Part shown: positions 38,775 through 48,146 of the stretch, piece by piece | Numbering within the stretch: the first letter of the stretch is position 1 | How the letters are laid out: each line of letters starts with the position of its first letter | Assembly: GCF_002139875.1 (NCBI RefSeq) | Contig: NZ_CP018793.1 | Span: 1,426,001-1,490,000 of the forward strand | Length of the DNA: 64,000 bases | From: Campylobacter vicugnae | GTDB taxonomy: Bacteria; Campylobacterota; Campylobacteria; Campylobacterales; Campylobacteraceae | Reading direction: 5' to 3' | Made by a program: the position numbers and the translations under genes | Notes under the pieces: model-generated | The model's input: only the letters and a program-made list of their open reading frames with translations | Told to the model about the DNA's origin: nothing | The model's database searches: none

Positions 38775-39669
38775 CTTTTTTATCTTTTGATAGTATTAAC
38801 ACGCATAACATAATTGCTATAAACCCAACTAAATCATAAGCTGCAAATTCCACATTTAGCCAAAAATAGCTAAACATAGCCGCAGATACTGGTTCGATTG
38901 CAGCTATCATACTTGCTTTTGGCGCTCCAATTAATTCCACTCCCCATAGATAAAAACTAAAAGCTAAAACAGTACCAAATATCACAACACCACCAAGTGC
39001 TAAATATCCACTTAATCTACTTACTCCATCAAGATTCCAAACCTGCATATATAAAGCTAAAACAACTCCCCCAATAACAAGCCCCCAGCCAAGCACAAGC
39101 TCAATTCCATATACTCTAGCTAACTTTTGGGGTGCAAAATTATATACCACAACACAAAGTGCGCTAATAAGGCAAAATATTAAAGCTTTTAAAGATAGCG
39201 CTAGAGTATCAATCTTGCCATGAGTAGCTAGCAAAAACACACCAACTGCTGCTAAAATCAGCGCATAAAACTCTATTTTGCTTGGCAATCTTTTATCATA
39301 AAAGCATGCAAGTCCAAGAATAAATACTGGAGCGGTATATTGTAAAACCGTTGCAACTGCAGGATTGGATAACTCAATAGCATAAAAATAGCTATATTGT
39401 GTCATCATCAAGCCAATAAGTGCAAAAAATATAAGTCTTGGATAATTATAAATATTTTTAAGCGGGTTAAATATAGTTTTTGGATTTTTAAATAGGCAAA
39501 ATATTAAAAGTAAAATACCAGATAAAAGCAATCTATATGGGACGAGCCAATCAGAACCAACTTGGTGGAATTTAAAAAGATAGGCTCCACAAGCCCCACT
39601 AAAACCCCATAAAATTCCACCAATAAGCGTGATAAAAATGCCAAATATATAGTTTTTACTTCTCATCAC
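38758..39669 (-). CDS. EamA-family (DMT superfamily) transporter
   Basis: A 303-residue membrane protein with ten hydrophobic helices in two EamA repeats (about 8-145 and 155-298). Family markers are GGILWGFSGA near the start and IGAPKASMIAAIEPVSAA in the second half. Such carriers export metabolites or amino acids; the substrate cannot be inferred. The gene starts 15 nt after tpx, though tpx probably has its own signals. Confidence 0.92.
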   Translation of the reverse strand: MMRSKNYIFGIFITLIGGILWGFSGACGAYLFKFHQVGSDWLVPYRLLLSGILLLIFCLFKNPKTIFNPLKNIYNYPRLIFFALIGLMMTQYSYFYAIELSNPAVATVLQYTAPVFILGLACFYDKRLPSKIEFYALILAAVGVFLLATHGKIDTLALSLKALIFCLISALCVVVYNFAPQKLARVYGIELVLGWGLVIGGVVLALYMQVWNLDGVSRLSGYLALGGVVIFGTVLAFSFYLWGVELIGAPKASMIAAIEPVSAAMFSYFWLNVEFAAYDLVGFIAIMLCVLILSKDKKDEFKC

Positions 39670-39684
39670 GCTTAAATTTAACTC

Positions 39685-40212
39685 TTAGTGAGAGCAGCCA
39701 CATCCACAGCCACCACCGCTGATAGCTTTTAGTGCTGCATCATAGTTTGGCTCAGTTGTAATTTCGCTAACTAGCTCTTTATATACTACAACGCCATTTG
39801 GATCTAGTACAAAAATAGCACGAGTTAGCAATCCTGCAAGTGGGCTACTAGCTAATAATACGCCATACTCTTTACCAAATTTAGCACCTCTAAAGTCGCT
39901 AGCTACTCTTAGATTTTCTATACCTTCTGTTGAGCAAAATCTACCCATAGCAAATGGAAGATCTAAAGAGATAACAGTAGCTTCTACATTGCTTTTGCTA
40001 GCTACTTTTTGATTAAATGTTCTAGCCTCAGTAGCGCATACGCCTGTATCTAAGCTTGGAACTACTATTAAAACTTGATATTTGCCACTTGCACCGCCAA
40101 CGCTGATTGTAGATAGATCTTTAGCTACAAGCTCAACTACTGGAGCAACTTGACCTACATTTACAACATTTCCTTCTAATTCTACTGCTGTACCTTTAAA
40201 AGTTACTGACAT
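39685..40212 (-). CDS. tpx: Thiol peroxidase with Cys-rich tail
   Basis: A 175-residue atypical 2-Cys peroxiredoxin reducing hydroperoxides. The peroxidatic Cys is in SLDTGVCATEARTFN and the resolving Cys in MGRFCSTEGIENL. I place the start at ATG 40212 because TTAAGGAT precedes it; a frame from 40254 would add 14 hydrophobic residues that Tpx lacks. Unusually, the chain ends GGGCGCGCSH, a Gly-Cys tail that could bind a metal. The function of the tail is unknown. The gene is probably monocistronic. Confidence 0.95.
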   Translation of the reverse strand: MSVTFKGTAVELEGNVVNVGQVAPVVELVAKDLSTISVGGASGKYQVLIVVPSLDTGVCATEARTFNQKVASKSNVEATVISLDLPFAMGRFCSTEGIENLRVASDFRGAKFGKEYGVLLASSPLAGLLTRAIFVLDPNGVVVYKELVSEITTEPNYDAALKAISGGGCGCGCSH

Positions 40213-40286
40213 ATTATAATCCTTAATTAAAATTTGCAAATGAAATAATATCAAAATTAAGATAAATAAACTCTTAATATCTAAAT

Positions 40287-40691
40287 TTAGCCTTTTTGTA
40301 CAACGATTGTCCCGGCTAAAAGATCATGTAAATTTCGCTTATCCTTTCTAAAAAAGCAAAAAAATGATCCACCTATAATAAAGGTAGTTATAAAGAAAAA
40401 GTATCTAAGAATATAAATAAGCAAATTAGCCTTTTTGCCATTTAACCCTACTAAATATATGCCTTGAGCTCTATATCCTGGACTTTGTGCTTTAAAAGCA
40501 AAAAATATAGACTGAATAACACCAAAAACTAACCAAACCAAAAATATAGCCAATTGATTACTTTGAAATTCATCTTTGCCGCTTAAAATTACATAAGTCA
40601 TTATATACAAAAGAGGAGCAGCGATAAAGAACATATCCATAATAAACGCCTTTACCCTACTAAAAATATTTGCGGCTATAGCCTTACTCAT
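40287..40691 (-). CDS. RDD-family membrane protein
   Basis: A 134-residue protein with three hydrophobic segments. It has the RDD-family arrangement: a charged start before the first helix ([14 protein letters not shown], with the Arg-Asp pattern), then a loop ending [14 protein letters not shown]. Function is unknown across the family; transport or membrane stress roles have been suggested. It overlaps pyrE by 4 nt. Confidence 0.88.
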   Translation of the reverse strand: MSKAIAANIFSRVKAFIMDMFFIAAPLLYIMTYVILSGKDEFQSNQLAIFLVWLVFGVIQSIFFAFKAQSPGYRAQGIYLVGLNGKKANLLIYILRYFFFITTFIIGGSFFCFFRKDKRNLHDLLAGTIVVQKG

Positions 40692-41299
40692 GCGTTTCCA
40701 CGGCTACCTGGTTTAATCGCTTTTGAGCCATCTTTGCATAGTGGGCAAGACTGCGGTGAGTAAATTTCAAATTCAAAATTACCAAGAGCAAAAAGCGGCT
40801 TATCAGCTGGTAACTTACAACTATCTTTTCTCTCATTATCAAATCCACTAACTGGACAAAATCCACGATTAGCCAAAGCTGCAAATCCAACTACCACTCC
40901 ACCTAAGCCCTCTATAATCTTAGCACTTTCTAAGGCTGAGCCTCCAGTAGTTATTATATCTTCGCATATTATAAATCTCTCGCCCTCTTTTACGCTAAAT
41001 CCACGTCTAAGACTCATCACAGAATCAACTCTTTCAGTAAAAATAAATCTCTTTTTACCGGCACGAGCTAGTTCATATCCAGCCAAAATTCCACCAAGCG
41101 CAGGCGAGCAAACACTATCAAATTCAACCCCAGCCTCAGCAATTTTAGCAAATAACTTATCGCACAAAACGCCTGTTAAAATCGGATCTTCTAAAACCTT
41201 TGCACTTTGTAGATAAAATTGCGAGTGGTTACCACTACTTAGTAAAAAATGTCCCTCTAAATATGCTCCAGCATCTTTATAAATTGATTCTAAATTCAT
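40688..41299 (-). CDS. pyrE: Orotate phosphoribosyltransferase
   Basis: A 203-residue enzyme of pyrimidine synthesis. The PRPP-binding motif is [18 protein letters not shown] (about 110-127). The N-terminal part [18 protein letters not shown] binds orotate, and the flexible loop region follows [12 protein letters not shown]. The length is typical of the PyrE type found in epsilonproteobacteria. It begins 2 nt after the frr stop in a frr-pyrE-RDD run. Confidence 0.96.
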   Translation of the reverse strand: MNLESIYKDAGAYLEGHFLLSSGNHSQFYLQSAKVLEDPILTGVLCDKLFAKIAEAGVEFDSVCSPALGGILAGYELARAGKKRFIFTERVDSVMSLRRGFSVKEGERFIICEDIITTGGSALESAKIIEGLGGVVVGFAALANRGFCPVSGFDNERKDSCKLPADKPLFALGNFEFEIYSPQSCPLCKDGSKAIKPGSRGNA

Positions 41300-41301
41300 A
41301 A

Positions 41302-41859
41302 TTAAACCTTTAAAAGTTCAGCTTCTTTATCTTTTACAATTTGATCAACTTTAGCTATATAATTATCGGTAATTTTTTGTACCTCGTCATAGCCTTTTTT
41401 AATCTCATCTTCGCTTAGAGTTTTATCTTTTTCTATTTTTTTGATATCATCATTAGCATCTTTGCGAATGTTTCTAATAGCTACTTTTGCTTTTTCGCCC
41501 ATAGCTTTTGCCTCTTTGGCATTTTTTTGGCGATCTTCAGTTGTCATAGGAGGGAAAAATAGCTTAACGCTCTCGCCATCGTTATTTGGATTTACGCCAA
41601 TATTTGCAGCTTGAATTGCTGTGGCTATTGTTTTTAGCATTGGTTTTTCCCATGGAGTTATGGTTATTGTGCTTGCATCTGTAGCCAAAACCGTAGCAAC
41701 TTGATTTAATGGAGTAGAGCTTCCATAGTAATCTACATGTACATGATCTAAGATATTAATACTTACCTTACCTGTACGAAGTGTTGTAAAATCACGCTTT
41801 AAAGCCTCTAGTGCTTTATCATTATGAACTTTTTGGTTATTATAAATTTCATTTAGCAT
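41302..41859 (-). CDS. frr: Ribosome recycling factor
   Basis: A 185-residue tRNA-mimicking factor that, with EF-G, splits post-termination ribosomes. The conserved core includes [33 protein letters not shown], and the helical end [20 protein letters not shown]. It is full length. It starts 10 nt after secG and precedes pyrE by 2 nt. Confidence 0.98.
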   Translation of the reverse strand: MLNEIYNNQKVHNDKALEALKRDFTTLRTGKVSINILDHVHVDYYGSSTPLNQVATVLATDASTITITPWEKPMLKTIATAIQAANIGVNPNNDGESVKLFFPPMTTEDRQKNAKEAKAMGEKAKVAIRNIRKDANDDIKKIEKDKTLSEDEIKKGYDEVQKITDNYIAKVDQIVKDKEAELLKV

Positions 41860-41869
41860 ATCTATCCTT

Positions 41870-42205
41870 TTAGTTGGCTGTTGTATTATTATCAGTTATT
41901 GGTGCTGCTGGTGCTACGCTTGGTACTTGCGGTGCTTTGATTGAATTAAATTTAGCACTATCTACTACTGAGTCGCGTAAAGATTGATTATATGTATAAC
42001 CAAGCGCAAGTGTATTAATAACAAACAAAAAGCCCATAAAAAATGTAAATTTAGCTAAAAATCCAGCTGGACCCTTAGCGCCAAATAGACTCTCATTACT
42101 TCCGCTATAAGCTCCAAGACCCATAGAAGCACTCTTTTGCAATAATATGACAATAGTCAAAATCACTGCTAGCAAAACTTGTATAATAAGAAGAATTGAA
42201 CTCAC
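41870..42205 (-). CDS. secG: Protein translocase subunit SecG
   Basis: A 111-residue inner-membrane component of SecYEG. There are two membrane helices (about 3-25 and 55-74) around the conserved loop [24 protein letters not shown] Pro/Ala/Asn-rich tail ends the protein. It heads the secG-frr-pyrE-RDD run. Confidence 0.95.
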   Translation of the reverse strand: MSSILLIIQVLLAVILTIVILLQKSASMGLGAYSGSNESLFGAKGPAGFLAKFTFFMGFLFVINTLALGYTYNQSLRDSVVDSAKFNSIKAPQVPSVAPAAPITDNNTTAN

Positions 42206-42265
42206 GAGTATCCTTTGATTAGTGTAATTAGCTCGTGATTATAGCAAAAAAAGTTAAAAATTTAG

Positions 42266-42290
42266 TTAAGCCATCATTTAGATGGCTTAA
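42266..42290 (-). terminator. Terminator of the BI-1 gene
   Basis: TTAAGCCATC (42266-42275), loop ATTTA, GATGGCTTAA (42281-42290), then T-rich minus-strand sequence, directly after the BI-1 stop. Confidence 0.85.
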
Positions 42291-42292
42291 GT

Positions 42293-42982
42293 TTAGTCGC
42301 GATTAAATATACCTAAAAGGTTAAGAAGTGAAATAAATAAATTTAAAATATCAAGATATAGCGAAACTGCAGCAAGCACTGGGCTATCATATCCACCGCG
42401 TAAAATCATTTGAGTATCATATAAGATATATGCACTAAATAATATCGCACCAACAGCTGATATAATAGTAGCTAAAATCGCACTTTGAAAGAATAAATTT
42501 AAAAGTCCAGCTACTACAATTACGATTAAAGTTATAAATAGCATTTTACCCATTGATGAAAAATCACGCTTAGTATTAAACGCAAAAACTGTAAGCCCGC
42601 CAAAAGCCACAGTAGTCATCAAAAACGCTTGAGTAATGATATGACCCATACCAGCACCTATATAAGTATTAAGCACTGGACCAAGAGTTAAACCACTAAC
42701 AAATGTAAAGCCAAATAGCAAAATTAAGGCTAGAGTTGGATTTTTGCGTGTAAAAAATAGTCCAAAAAGCATACCAAGCTCTAAAATCAAAAGCATCCAG
42801 CTAAAAGTTTTAACATAATCAACGCCAATATACGCACCAACAGTCGCAGCTAACAATGAAGCACTAAGCAGCTGATAGGTTTGCTTAACAAATGTCGCTC
42901 TAGCACTATGAGATTGCTCCATTTCAAACTCATGAGCAAATTCATTTTGTCTAGATGATAAATTTCTATTATATAGACTCAT
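42293..42982 (-). CDS. BAX inhibitor-1 (YccA/YbhL) family membrane protein
   Basis: A 229-residue protein with seven hydrophobic helices. It has the UPF0005/BI-1 features: FVKQTYQLLSASLLAATVGA before and in helix 1, and a C-terminal half with ILYDTQMILRGGYDSPVLAA, whose Asp residues form the di-aspartyl pH sensor of the family. By homology it may be a Ca2+/H+-leak channel or a protease modulator. It is a single gene between the strong terminator and a 200-bp gap. Confidence 0.92.
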   Translation of the reverse strand: MSLYNRNLSSRQNEFAHEFEMEQSHSARATFVKQTYQLLSASLLAATVGAYIGVDYVKTFSWMLLILELGMLFGLFFTRKNPTLALILLFGFTFVSGLTLGPVLNTYIGAGMGHIITQAFLMTTVAFGGLTVFAFNTKRDFSSMGKMLFITLIVIVVAGLLNLFFQSAILATIISAVGAILFSAYILYDTQMILRGGYDSPVLAAVSLYLDILNLFISLLNLLGIFNRD

Positions 42983-43184
42983 TTTTCCTCCGATTTAAAT
43001 TTTAGCGTAAGTCTAGCAAAATAAATTTAATATGTGATAAAGATTTAAGTGAATTTGATTTTAGTTAACAGAAATTTAGAACAAATTTGGTGAAATTTTT
43101 AAAAATTTAGCTTGTAATAATAAAAACTACGCCAAATTTGTCATTGCAAGCCTTGCATTATAAATCATATTTTCTAAATTTATT

Positions 43185-44684
43185 TTATATATTAGATTTA
43201 TCTTTATTTTTATATTCTTTTTTAATTTTCATAGCTTCAAATATAAATTTAATATATCCACCTTTATACCAGTTTTTATTGGCTTTTATTAGAGCCTGAC
43301 CTAGTTTATAGCTTAGGTGATTTTTAACTTTTATGGCTTTTTGGTAGTTAGTTTCTAACTCTTTGATTTTATCTTTTAGAATTTTATTTTCTGCTTCTAG
43401 CGATAGCTGCATAGATAGCTGAGTTTGTGGCGTATTTTTGTTTAATTGTGATAAGACTTGAGCCTCAGTTTTTTTAATAATTTGCGGTGTTAGAATACTA
43501 TCAATATGTTTAACAATATTTGGGTAAAGACGACCTATATACTCATCTATAAACTCCATAGAGTCTTTGAAAAATACTATATTTGGTATAAGATAAGAAC
43601 GATCTATATCTTTATCAATCTCTACATCTTTATCAGTTAGGATAACGCTTAAATCAAACAGCTTCATCTTTGGGTTTGGTTTGCATAAAAAGAAGGCTAT
43701 AAGGTCGAAGTATGGAAGAATAATTTTATAAGGTTTTTCTAAATGAGAATTTACATAAAATTCAGTATTATCCAAATTTTCATCATTAAATTTAACTATA
43801 AGATTACTATCAACTTTTGGTTCGGCTTGAATTTCGCAAAATATATTTAATTTTGAAGTTGGTTTAACAATATCATTATTTTTATTTCTTAAATGGATAG
43901 AGGCACAATGCGCAGTAGCAATTCCAAAACCTAACTTTGTTATCTCTCCACTATTTTCTAAATTCCAGCTATGCATTCCAATAATTTCATATCCATCACA
44001 ATCATTAAATGATAAACTATTCCCTTTTTCTAAACGATAAACAATTTCATTATACATAGAATTATTAGGATTGAAAATCTTAAAATTACCATTTCTTTGC
44101 ATATTTTCTGGTGTTACTATTTTAAATTCAAGCATATTAATATCAAGTGATTTTTTAGAAATTTTAAATATATCAATATTTTTAGCAATCTCTTTACCAA
44201 CATTTCTATTTACTACAGCCAGCTGATGACCACCAAATTTATTACCAAACTGAATTATCTCATTATTTTGATAGTAGTTTTGCATATCAACAATATTTAA
44301 CCCATAATAATTAGCTAAAAATCTATGCATATTAATAACTATTTGATAATTTTTAAATCTGTATGGTAAAATTAATATACAAATTGGTTTTTTAAGTTTA
44401 TATAGAGTTATATATAAAAATTGCAAATTCTTAAAAATTATATCTAATGAGAGATTTTCTCTAATATTATGATTATCAAGTTCATTAATAACAGATTCAG
44501 TTATTATTAAATCTGCATTTTGGATAGCTTCTTGATTTTTCTCTCGTTTTAATTCATATAGATTTTGAAGGCTTGTTGTGCCTCCTAAAGCTAAATTTGT
44601 TACATTTGCATACTCTTTTAACCCTTTTTGTAAGCCATTTACCATTACAGAATTACTACCGCCAAGAAGTACAATATTTTTCAT
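43185..44684 (-). CDS. SGNH-hydrolase-like protein with shared C-terminal module
   Basis: A 499-residue protein. Its N-terminal 170 residues have an SGNH-like layout: GGSNS with Ser10 as candidate nucleophile, a Gly pair at 34-35, Asn67 in SVINELD, and a late GGHQLAVVNRNVGKEIA. It could be an esterase or acyltransferase on glycans. Residues about 180-400 form an unrecognised beta-rich domain. A coiled coil then leads into the module ending HLSYKLGQALIKANKNWYKG..., also found in the acyltransferase at 31.5-32.6 kb. I start at ATG 44684 (AGGAAA upstream); a longer TTG frame abuts the T-tract and is not conserved in the twin cassette. Confidence 0.8.
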   Translation of the reverse strand: MKNIVLLGGSNSVMVNGLQKGLKEYANVTNLALGGTTSLQNLYELKREKNQEAIQNADLIITESVINELDNHNIRENLSLDIIFKNLQFLYITLYKLKKPICILILPYRFKNYQIVINMHRFLANYYGLNIVDMQNYYQNNEIIQFGNKFGGHQLAVVNRNVGKEIAKNIDIFKISKKSLDINMLEFKIVTPENMQRNGNFKIFNPNNSMYNEIVYRLEKGNSLSFNDCDGYEIIGMHSWNLENSGEITKLGFGIATAHCASIHLRNKNNDIVKPTSKLNIFCEIQAEPKVDSNLIVKFNDENLDNTEFYVNSHLEKPYKIILPYFDLIAFFLCKPNPKMKLFDLSVILTDKDVEIDKDIDRSYLIPNIVFFKDSMEFIDEYIGRLYPNIVKHIDSILTPQIIKKTEAQVLSQLNKNTPQTQLSMQLSLEAENKILKDKIKELETNYQKAIKVKNHLSYKLGQALIKANKNWYKGGYIKFIFEAMKIKKEYKNKDKSNI

Positions 44685-44693
44685 ATTTACTAA

Positions 44694-44782
44694 TTTCCTA
44701 AATTCAATTTGCAAACGGTAGGTTATCAAAAAAAAAAAAAAACGAAATTAGAAAAATAGATTAATTATTTTATTTAAGATTT
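44694..44782 (-). repeat. 89-bp upstream cassette with T15 tract, copy 2
   Basis: 88/89 identical to 32652-32740, including an equal run of 15 A on the plus strand (44728-44742). The copy starts 9 bp before the SGNH-like gene and ends about 89 bp before the tRNA-Leu 3' end. Confidence 0.85.
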
Positions 44783-44870
44783 AATTAAAAAGTAAAATAG
44801 TAGATAAAGGTGAGATAAAAGAAACAATTAAATTTAAAAATCAAATATAAAACAATGAGTAATCTATAAG

Positions 44871-44955
44871 TGGTGCGGACGAGAGGACTTGAACCTCCAC
44901 ACCGTAAGGCACCAGATCCTAAGTCTGGCGTGTCTGCCAATTTCACCACGTCCGC
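44871..44955 (-). tRNA. tRNA-Leu (UAG)
   Basis: An 85-nt cloverleaf with CCA encoded. The anticodon stem/loop reads CAGACTTAGGATCTG, anticodon TAG, and a long variable arm is present as expected for Leu. Last of five tandem tRNAs. Confidence 0.97.
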
Positions 44956-44995
44956 AACAGTAAAAAAGAATCTGTTAAGCAAAAGCTTAACAAAG

Positions 44996-45072
44996 TGGTA
45001 CGCCCAAGAGGATTCGAACCTCTGGCCTACGGCTTAGAAGGCCGTTGCTCTATCCAGCTGAGCTATGAGCGC
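44996..45072 (-). tRNA. tRNA-Arg (UCU)
   Basis: A 77-nt tRNA with encoded CCA; anticodon loop CTTCTAA gives TCT, and the T-loop GTTCGAATC is intact. A GTTAAGC-AAAA-GCTTAAC hairpin (44974-44991) lies in the spacer toward tRNA-Leu. Confidence 0.97.
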
Positions 45073-45100
45073 ATAAGAAACTCAGCTCTTATATTTAAAG

Positions 45101-45177
45101 TGGTGCGCCAGGTAGGACTCGAACCCACAACCTACAGATCCGAAGTCTGTCGCTCTATCCAATTGAGCTACAAGCGC
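45101..45177 (-). tRNA. tRNA-Arg (UCG)
   Basis: A 77-nt tRNA with encoded CCA; anticodon loop CTTCGGA gives TCG. Acceptor GCGCTTG pairs with the 3' arm before the ACCA end (one G-T-type wobble). Confidence 0.95.
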
Positions 45178-45194
45178 AGCCTTCCCATATAAAG

Positions 45195-45272
45195 TGGGGT
45201 GAGTGATGGGAATCGAACCCACGACCCTCAGGACCACAATCTGATGCTCTAACCGACTGAGCTACACTCACC
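45195..45272 (-). tRNA. tRNA-His (GUG)
   Basis: Anticodon loop TTGTGGT gives GTG. The extra G at position -1 opposite C73, diagnostic of tRNA-His, is encoded (5' GGTGAGTG, 3' CACTCACC followed by CCA). Confidence 0.97.
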
Positions 45273-45275
45273 ACA

Positions 45276-45353
45276 TGGTCGGGGTGAAAGGATTCGAACC
45301 TTCGGCCCCTTGGTCCCAAACCAAGTGCGCTAACCAGACTGCGCTACACCCCG
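45276..45353 (-). tRNA. tRNA-Pro (UGG)
   Basis: A 78-nt tRNA with encoded CCA; anticodon loop TTTGGGA gives TGG; acceptor CGGGGTG with CACCCCG. First gene of the tRNA cluster; only 3 bp separate it from tRNA-His, so the cluster is one transcript. Confidence 0.97.
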
Positions 45354-45426
45354 AAGTATAGTCTCGCTACTTCAAATAAAGAGCTGTAATTATATATAAA
45401 AAAAAGTCATTTGTCAATTAAATCTA

Positions 45427-45458
45427 GCTTAAATTTGAGTAATATTTCAAATTTAAGC
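45427..45458 (-). terminator. Terminator after terC-like gene
   Basis: A perfect 12-bp stem, GCTTAAATTTGA (45427-45438) with TCAAATTTAAGC (45447-45458), loop of 8, just past the TerC stop. Confidence 0.75.
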
Positions 45459-45464
45459 AATTTT

Positions 45465-46184
45465 TCAATTTTCTCTCTTTTTTCTTGAATAAAGATTTAT
45501 CATCTCTACTACCAAAGAGAATGCCATAGCAAAATATATATAACCTTTTGGTATATGAAACTCCAACCCTTCGCCCACTAATGCCACGCCTATTATGATA
45601 AGAAATGCAAGCGCTAATACTTTAATAGTAGGATTAGCATCAACAAATCTACTAATAGCACCACTAGCAAGCAACATAACACCAACTGCTAATATAACGG
45701 CTAATATCATAATCTCTATATGATCAGCCATACCTACAGCTGTAATCACACTATCAAGAGAAAAGACAATATCAAGTATAGCAATTTGAATAATAATCAT
45801 CATAAAGCCAGCTCCAGCCCTGCTAGCCATACTTTGCTCTTCGTTTTCACCTACTGCGTGTGAGTGTAACTCAAGAGTGGATTTAGCTATCAAAAACAAC
45901 CCTCCAGCAATAAGCACAATATCACGTCCTGAAATTTCTTGCCCTATCACGCTAAATAATGGAGTAGTAAGCTTCATAATCCAAAATAGGCTAAGTAGCA
46001 ACAATATTCTAGTTATCATCGCAAGCCCAAGACCAATTACTCTAGCGCGATCTCTTTGTTCATTTGGCAATTTGCCACATAAAATCGCTATAAATATGAT
46101 ATTATCAATACCCAAAACTATCTCAAGTGCAGTTAGCGTCATTAAGCTAATCCACGCCTCAGGCATATAGATCCACTCAAGCAT
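45465..46184 (-). CDS. TerC-family integral membrane protein
   Basis: A 239-residue protein with seven or more membrane helices and the TerC hallmark acidic helices: TALEIVLGIDNIIFIAIL near the start and AILDIVFSLDSVITAVGM in the middle. TerC proteins have been linked to tellurite resistance and, more recently, to manganese export; the latter is the more likely housekeeping role. It overlaps purN by 8 nt and ends the tig-to-terC run. Confidence 0.93.
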   Translation of the reverse strand: MLEWIYMPEAWISLMTLTALEIVLGIDNIIFIAILCGKLPNEQRDRARVIGLGLAMITRILLLLSLFWIMKLTTPLFSVIGQEISGRDIVLIAGGLFLIAKSTLELHSHAVGENEEQSMASRAGAGFMMIIIQIAILDIVFSLDSVITAVGMADHIEIMILAVILAVGVMLLASGAISRFVDANPTIKVLALAFLIIIGVALVGEGLEFHIPKGYIYFAMAFSLVVEMINLYSRKKREN

Positions 46185-46761
46185 TTTTATCCTTTGTTAG
46201 AATTTTTATAATTGTTTTTGGTAGTAGCTTATGCTCGATACTATGAATTTTTTCCTCCCACTCTTTTAGGGTTTTATCTTTGCGAGAGAAGCTCTTTTGG
46301 GCTATTATCTCTCCAGCATCTAGCTCAGAACTTACCCAATGTACACTTACTCCACCTATTTGCATATCGCTATGATAACTATCTGTTATAGCATGCGCTC
46401 CTTTAAATAGTGGCAATATGCTTGGATGTAAATTAATAGCTTTAATATTATCAGTAAATACAGGAGTAAGAATTCGCATAAATCCAGCAAGCACAGTTAG
46501 ATCAATGCTATATTTATTGATCTCATCAACTACTGCTTTATCAAACTCCTCTCTACTGGCATAATCTTTATGATTAATAACCACAGTATCAAGACCAAAT
46601 TTCTTAGCACGCTCAATCCCTTTAGCATTAGGATTATTGCATATCAATAACGCCACATTAATTTTAATATCATTAAAAACCTTATCATGTACTCTTTCTA
46701 ATATAGCTTGCAAATTCGAGCCACTTCCACTAAATAAAACTGCAATATTTTTTACAACCAC
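46177..46761 (-). CDS. purN: Phosphoribosylglycinamide formyltransferase
   Basis: A 194-residue folate-dependent GAR transformylase of purine synthesis. The phosphate-binding loop is FSGSGSNLQAIL (about 10-21), the catalytic Asn/His are in INLHPSILPLFKGAHAI, and Asp is in SELDAGEIIAQ. Full length. It overlaps nnr upstream by 10 nt and terC downstream by 8 nt. Confidence 0.96.
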   Translation of the reverse strand: MVVKNIAVLFSGSGSNLQAILERVHDKVFNDIKINVALLICNNPNAKGIERAKKFGLDTVVINHKDYASREEFDKAVVDEINKYSIDLTVLAGFMRILTPVFTDNIKAINLHPSILPLFKGAHAITDSYHSDMQIGGVSVHWVSSELDAGEIIAQKSFSRKDKTLKEWEEKIHSIEHKLLPKTIIKILTKDKNA

Positions 46762-48146
46762 TCTAATCCTTTTATAATATCATTTGGGGTAAAGCTATAG
46801 CTATTACCCTTATAAATATAAGCTGATTTTTGATGAGCTAGAACGCCATTTATAGCTGCTTTTAAAGGGGTAAATCCATTAGCTAAATAGGCTACAATAA
46901 TTCCTACAAGCGCATCCCCGCTTCCACCGACGGCTAATTTTGAACTACCACTAGAGGCGATATACAGCCTACCATCTTTAGCTATAATTGGATTGGCACC
47001 TTTTAGTACTAGTGTTGATGGAAATTTAAGGCTAAATTTACGAGCCAATTCAAAGCGGTTATTTTGAATCTCATCTATATCAAACTCACCCATATCACAC
47101 ATCATAAGCAAAGAGCTAAATTCCTTAGGATGAGGAGTTAAAACCACCATCTCGCTCATAGCAAAATCCCTAATCCAAGGCTTGTAAAATGCATCAGCAT
47201 CTACTGCGCATCTTAACCTTTTAAGCTTATCAAAATCCAAACTAGCTCCACCAAGCCCCATACCAAAGCCTACTACACCAGCTTTATCAAAACTACTCTT
47301 AAGCATAATCTGTGGATCTATATTTATACTATTTTGGGTTAAATTTACAATACTAACCCTACCAGCTCCCATTTTTAAAGCTGCTCTTGCTGCGATATTT
47401 GCAGCGCCACTCATATCTCCACAAGCAATAAACGCATGACCAAAGTCGCCTTTATTTACATTTTGAACTTCTCTACTAGGAAGCTCTAGATCCTCAAGCA
47501 AAAGAAGATAATCGCAATCTCCATAGCTAAATTTGCTCTCATCTATACCTAAATTTGCTAAACTAATCTCTCCGGTAAAATCCTTTGCCTTATCAGAATA
47601 CAATCCAAGCTTTAGCACTCCCATACATATAGTAAAATCAGCTTTAAAAACCTGCTTGGATACTTGAGCATTTTGGCTAATTCCGCTAGGGATATCAACA
47701 GCGATTTTAAGGCAGTTTGCAGCATTTGCTAAATTTATAATATTAGCAATTTTAGGTATCATCTCACCCCTAAATCCACTACCAAAAATCCCATCTACCA
47801 AACAATCAAACTCATTAAAATCACTAATTAAATCTAAATTTAAAATCTCTACGCCTACATTTTTGGCAATATTTAGCTGAATTTTAGCATTTTGATTTAT
47901 ATTATCTTCTAGCAAAACCAATCCGCACCTATACTCGCCACTAAGCATTCTAAGTGCTGCAATTGCGTCGCTTGCGTTATTTCCTTTACCACAAAGTGCT
48001 AATATCTTGCTATGGGGTTTTAGGTTTTGGCGTATTATTTGAGCTACGGCTCTAGCAGCGTTTTCTTGCAATACCAACTCGCTAATACCTAAGGATTCTA
48101 TGGCATTTTTATCAAATTTATCTGAGCTTTCATAAAGATTTTTCAT
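46752..48146 (-). CDS. nnr: Bifunctional NAD(P)H-hydrate epimerase / ADP-dependent dehydratase
   Basis: A 464-residue metabolite-repair enzyme. The N-terminal YjeF_N epimerase domain (about 1-205) includes LQENAARAVA and LCGKGNNASDAIAALRML. The C-terminal ribokinase-like dehydratase domain (about 215-460) has VVLTPHPKEFSSLL and the catalytic region LAVGGSGDALVGIIVAYLA. Together they salvage damaged NADH/NADPH hydrates. Neighbours overlap by 4-10 nt. This fused form is usual in bacteria. Confidence 0.95.
   Translation of the reverse strand: MKNLYESSDKFDKNAIESLGISELVLQENAARAVAQIIRQNLKPHSKILALCGKGNNASDAIAALRMLSGEYRCGLVLLEDNINQNAKIQLNIAKNVGVEILNLDLISDFNEFDCLVDGIFGSGFRGEMIPKIANIINLANAANCLKIAVDIPSGISQNAQVSKQVFKADFTICMGVLKLGLYSDKAKDFTGEISLANLGIDESKFSYGDCDYLLLLEDLELPSREVQNVNKGDFGHAFIACGDMSGAANIAARAALKMGAGRVSIVNLTQNSINIDPQIMLKSSFDKAGVVGFGMGLGGASLDFDKLKRLRCAVDADAFYKPWIRDFAMSEMVVLTPHPKEFSSLLMMCDMGEFDIDEIQNNRFELARKFSLKFPSTLVLKGANPIIAKDGRLYIASSGSSKLAVGGSGDALVGIIVAYLANGFTPLKAAINGVLAHQKSAYIYKGNSYSFTPNDIIKGLEWL

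Noticed and set aside
43000..43184. Possible small gene between the BI-1 and SGNH-like genes
   Set aside because: No frame with a start, ribosome-binding site and protein-like composition; only A/T-rich spacer is visible.
44685..44729. TTG start at the edge of the T15 tract for the SGNH-like gene
   Set aside because: The twin cassette at 32.6-32.7 kb has the same DNA in a different frame relative to its gene, so translation through the cassette is unlikely.
44785..45192. Open frames on both strands (about 65 residues each) across the tRNA cluster
   Set aside because: They are translations of tRNA genes and spacers; the five cloverleaves explain the region.
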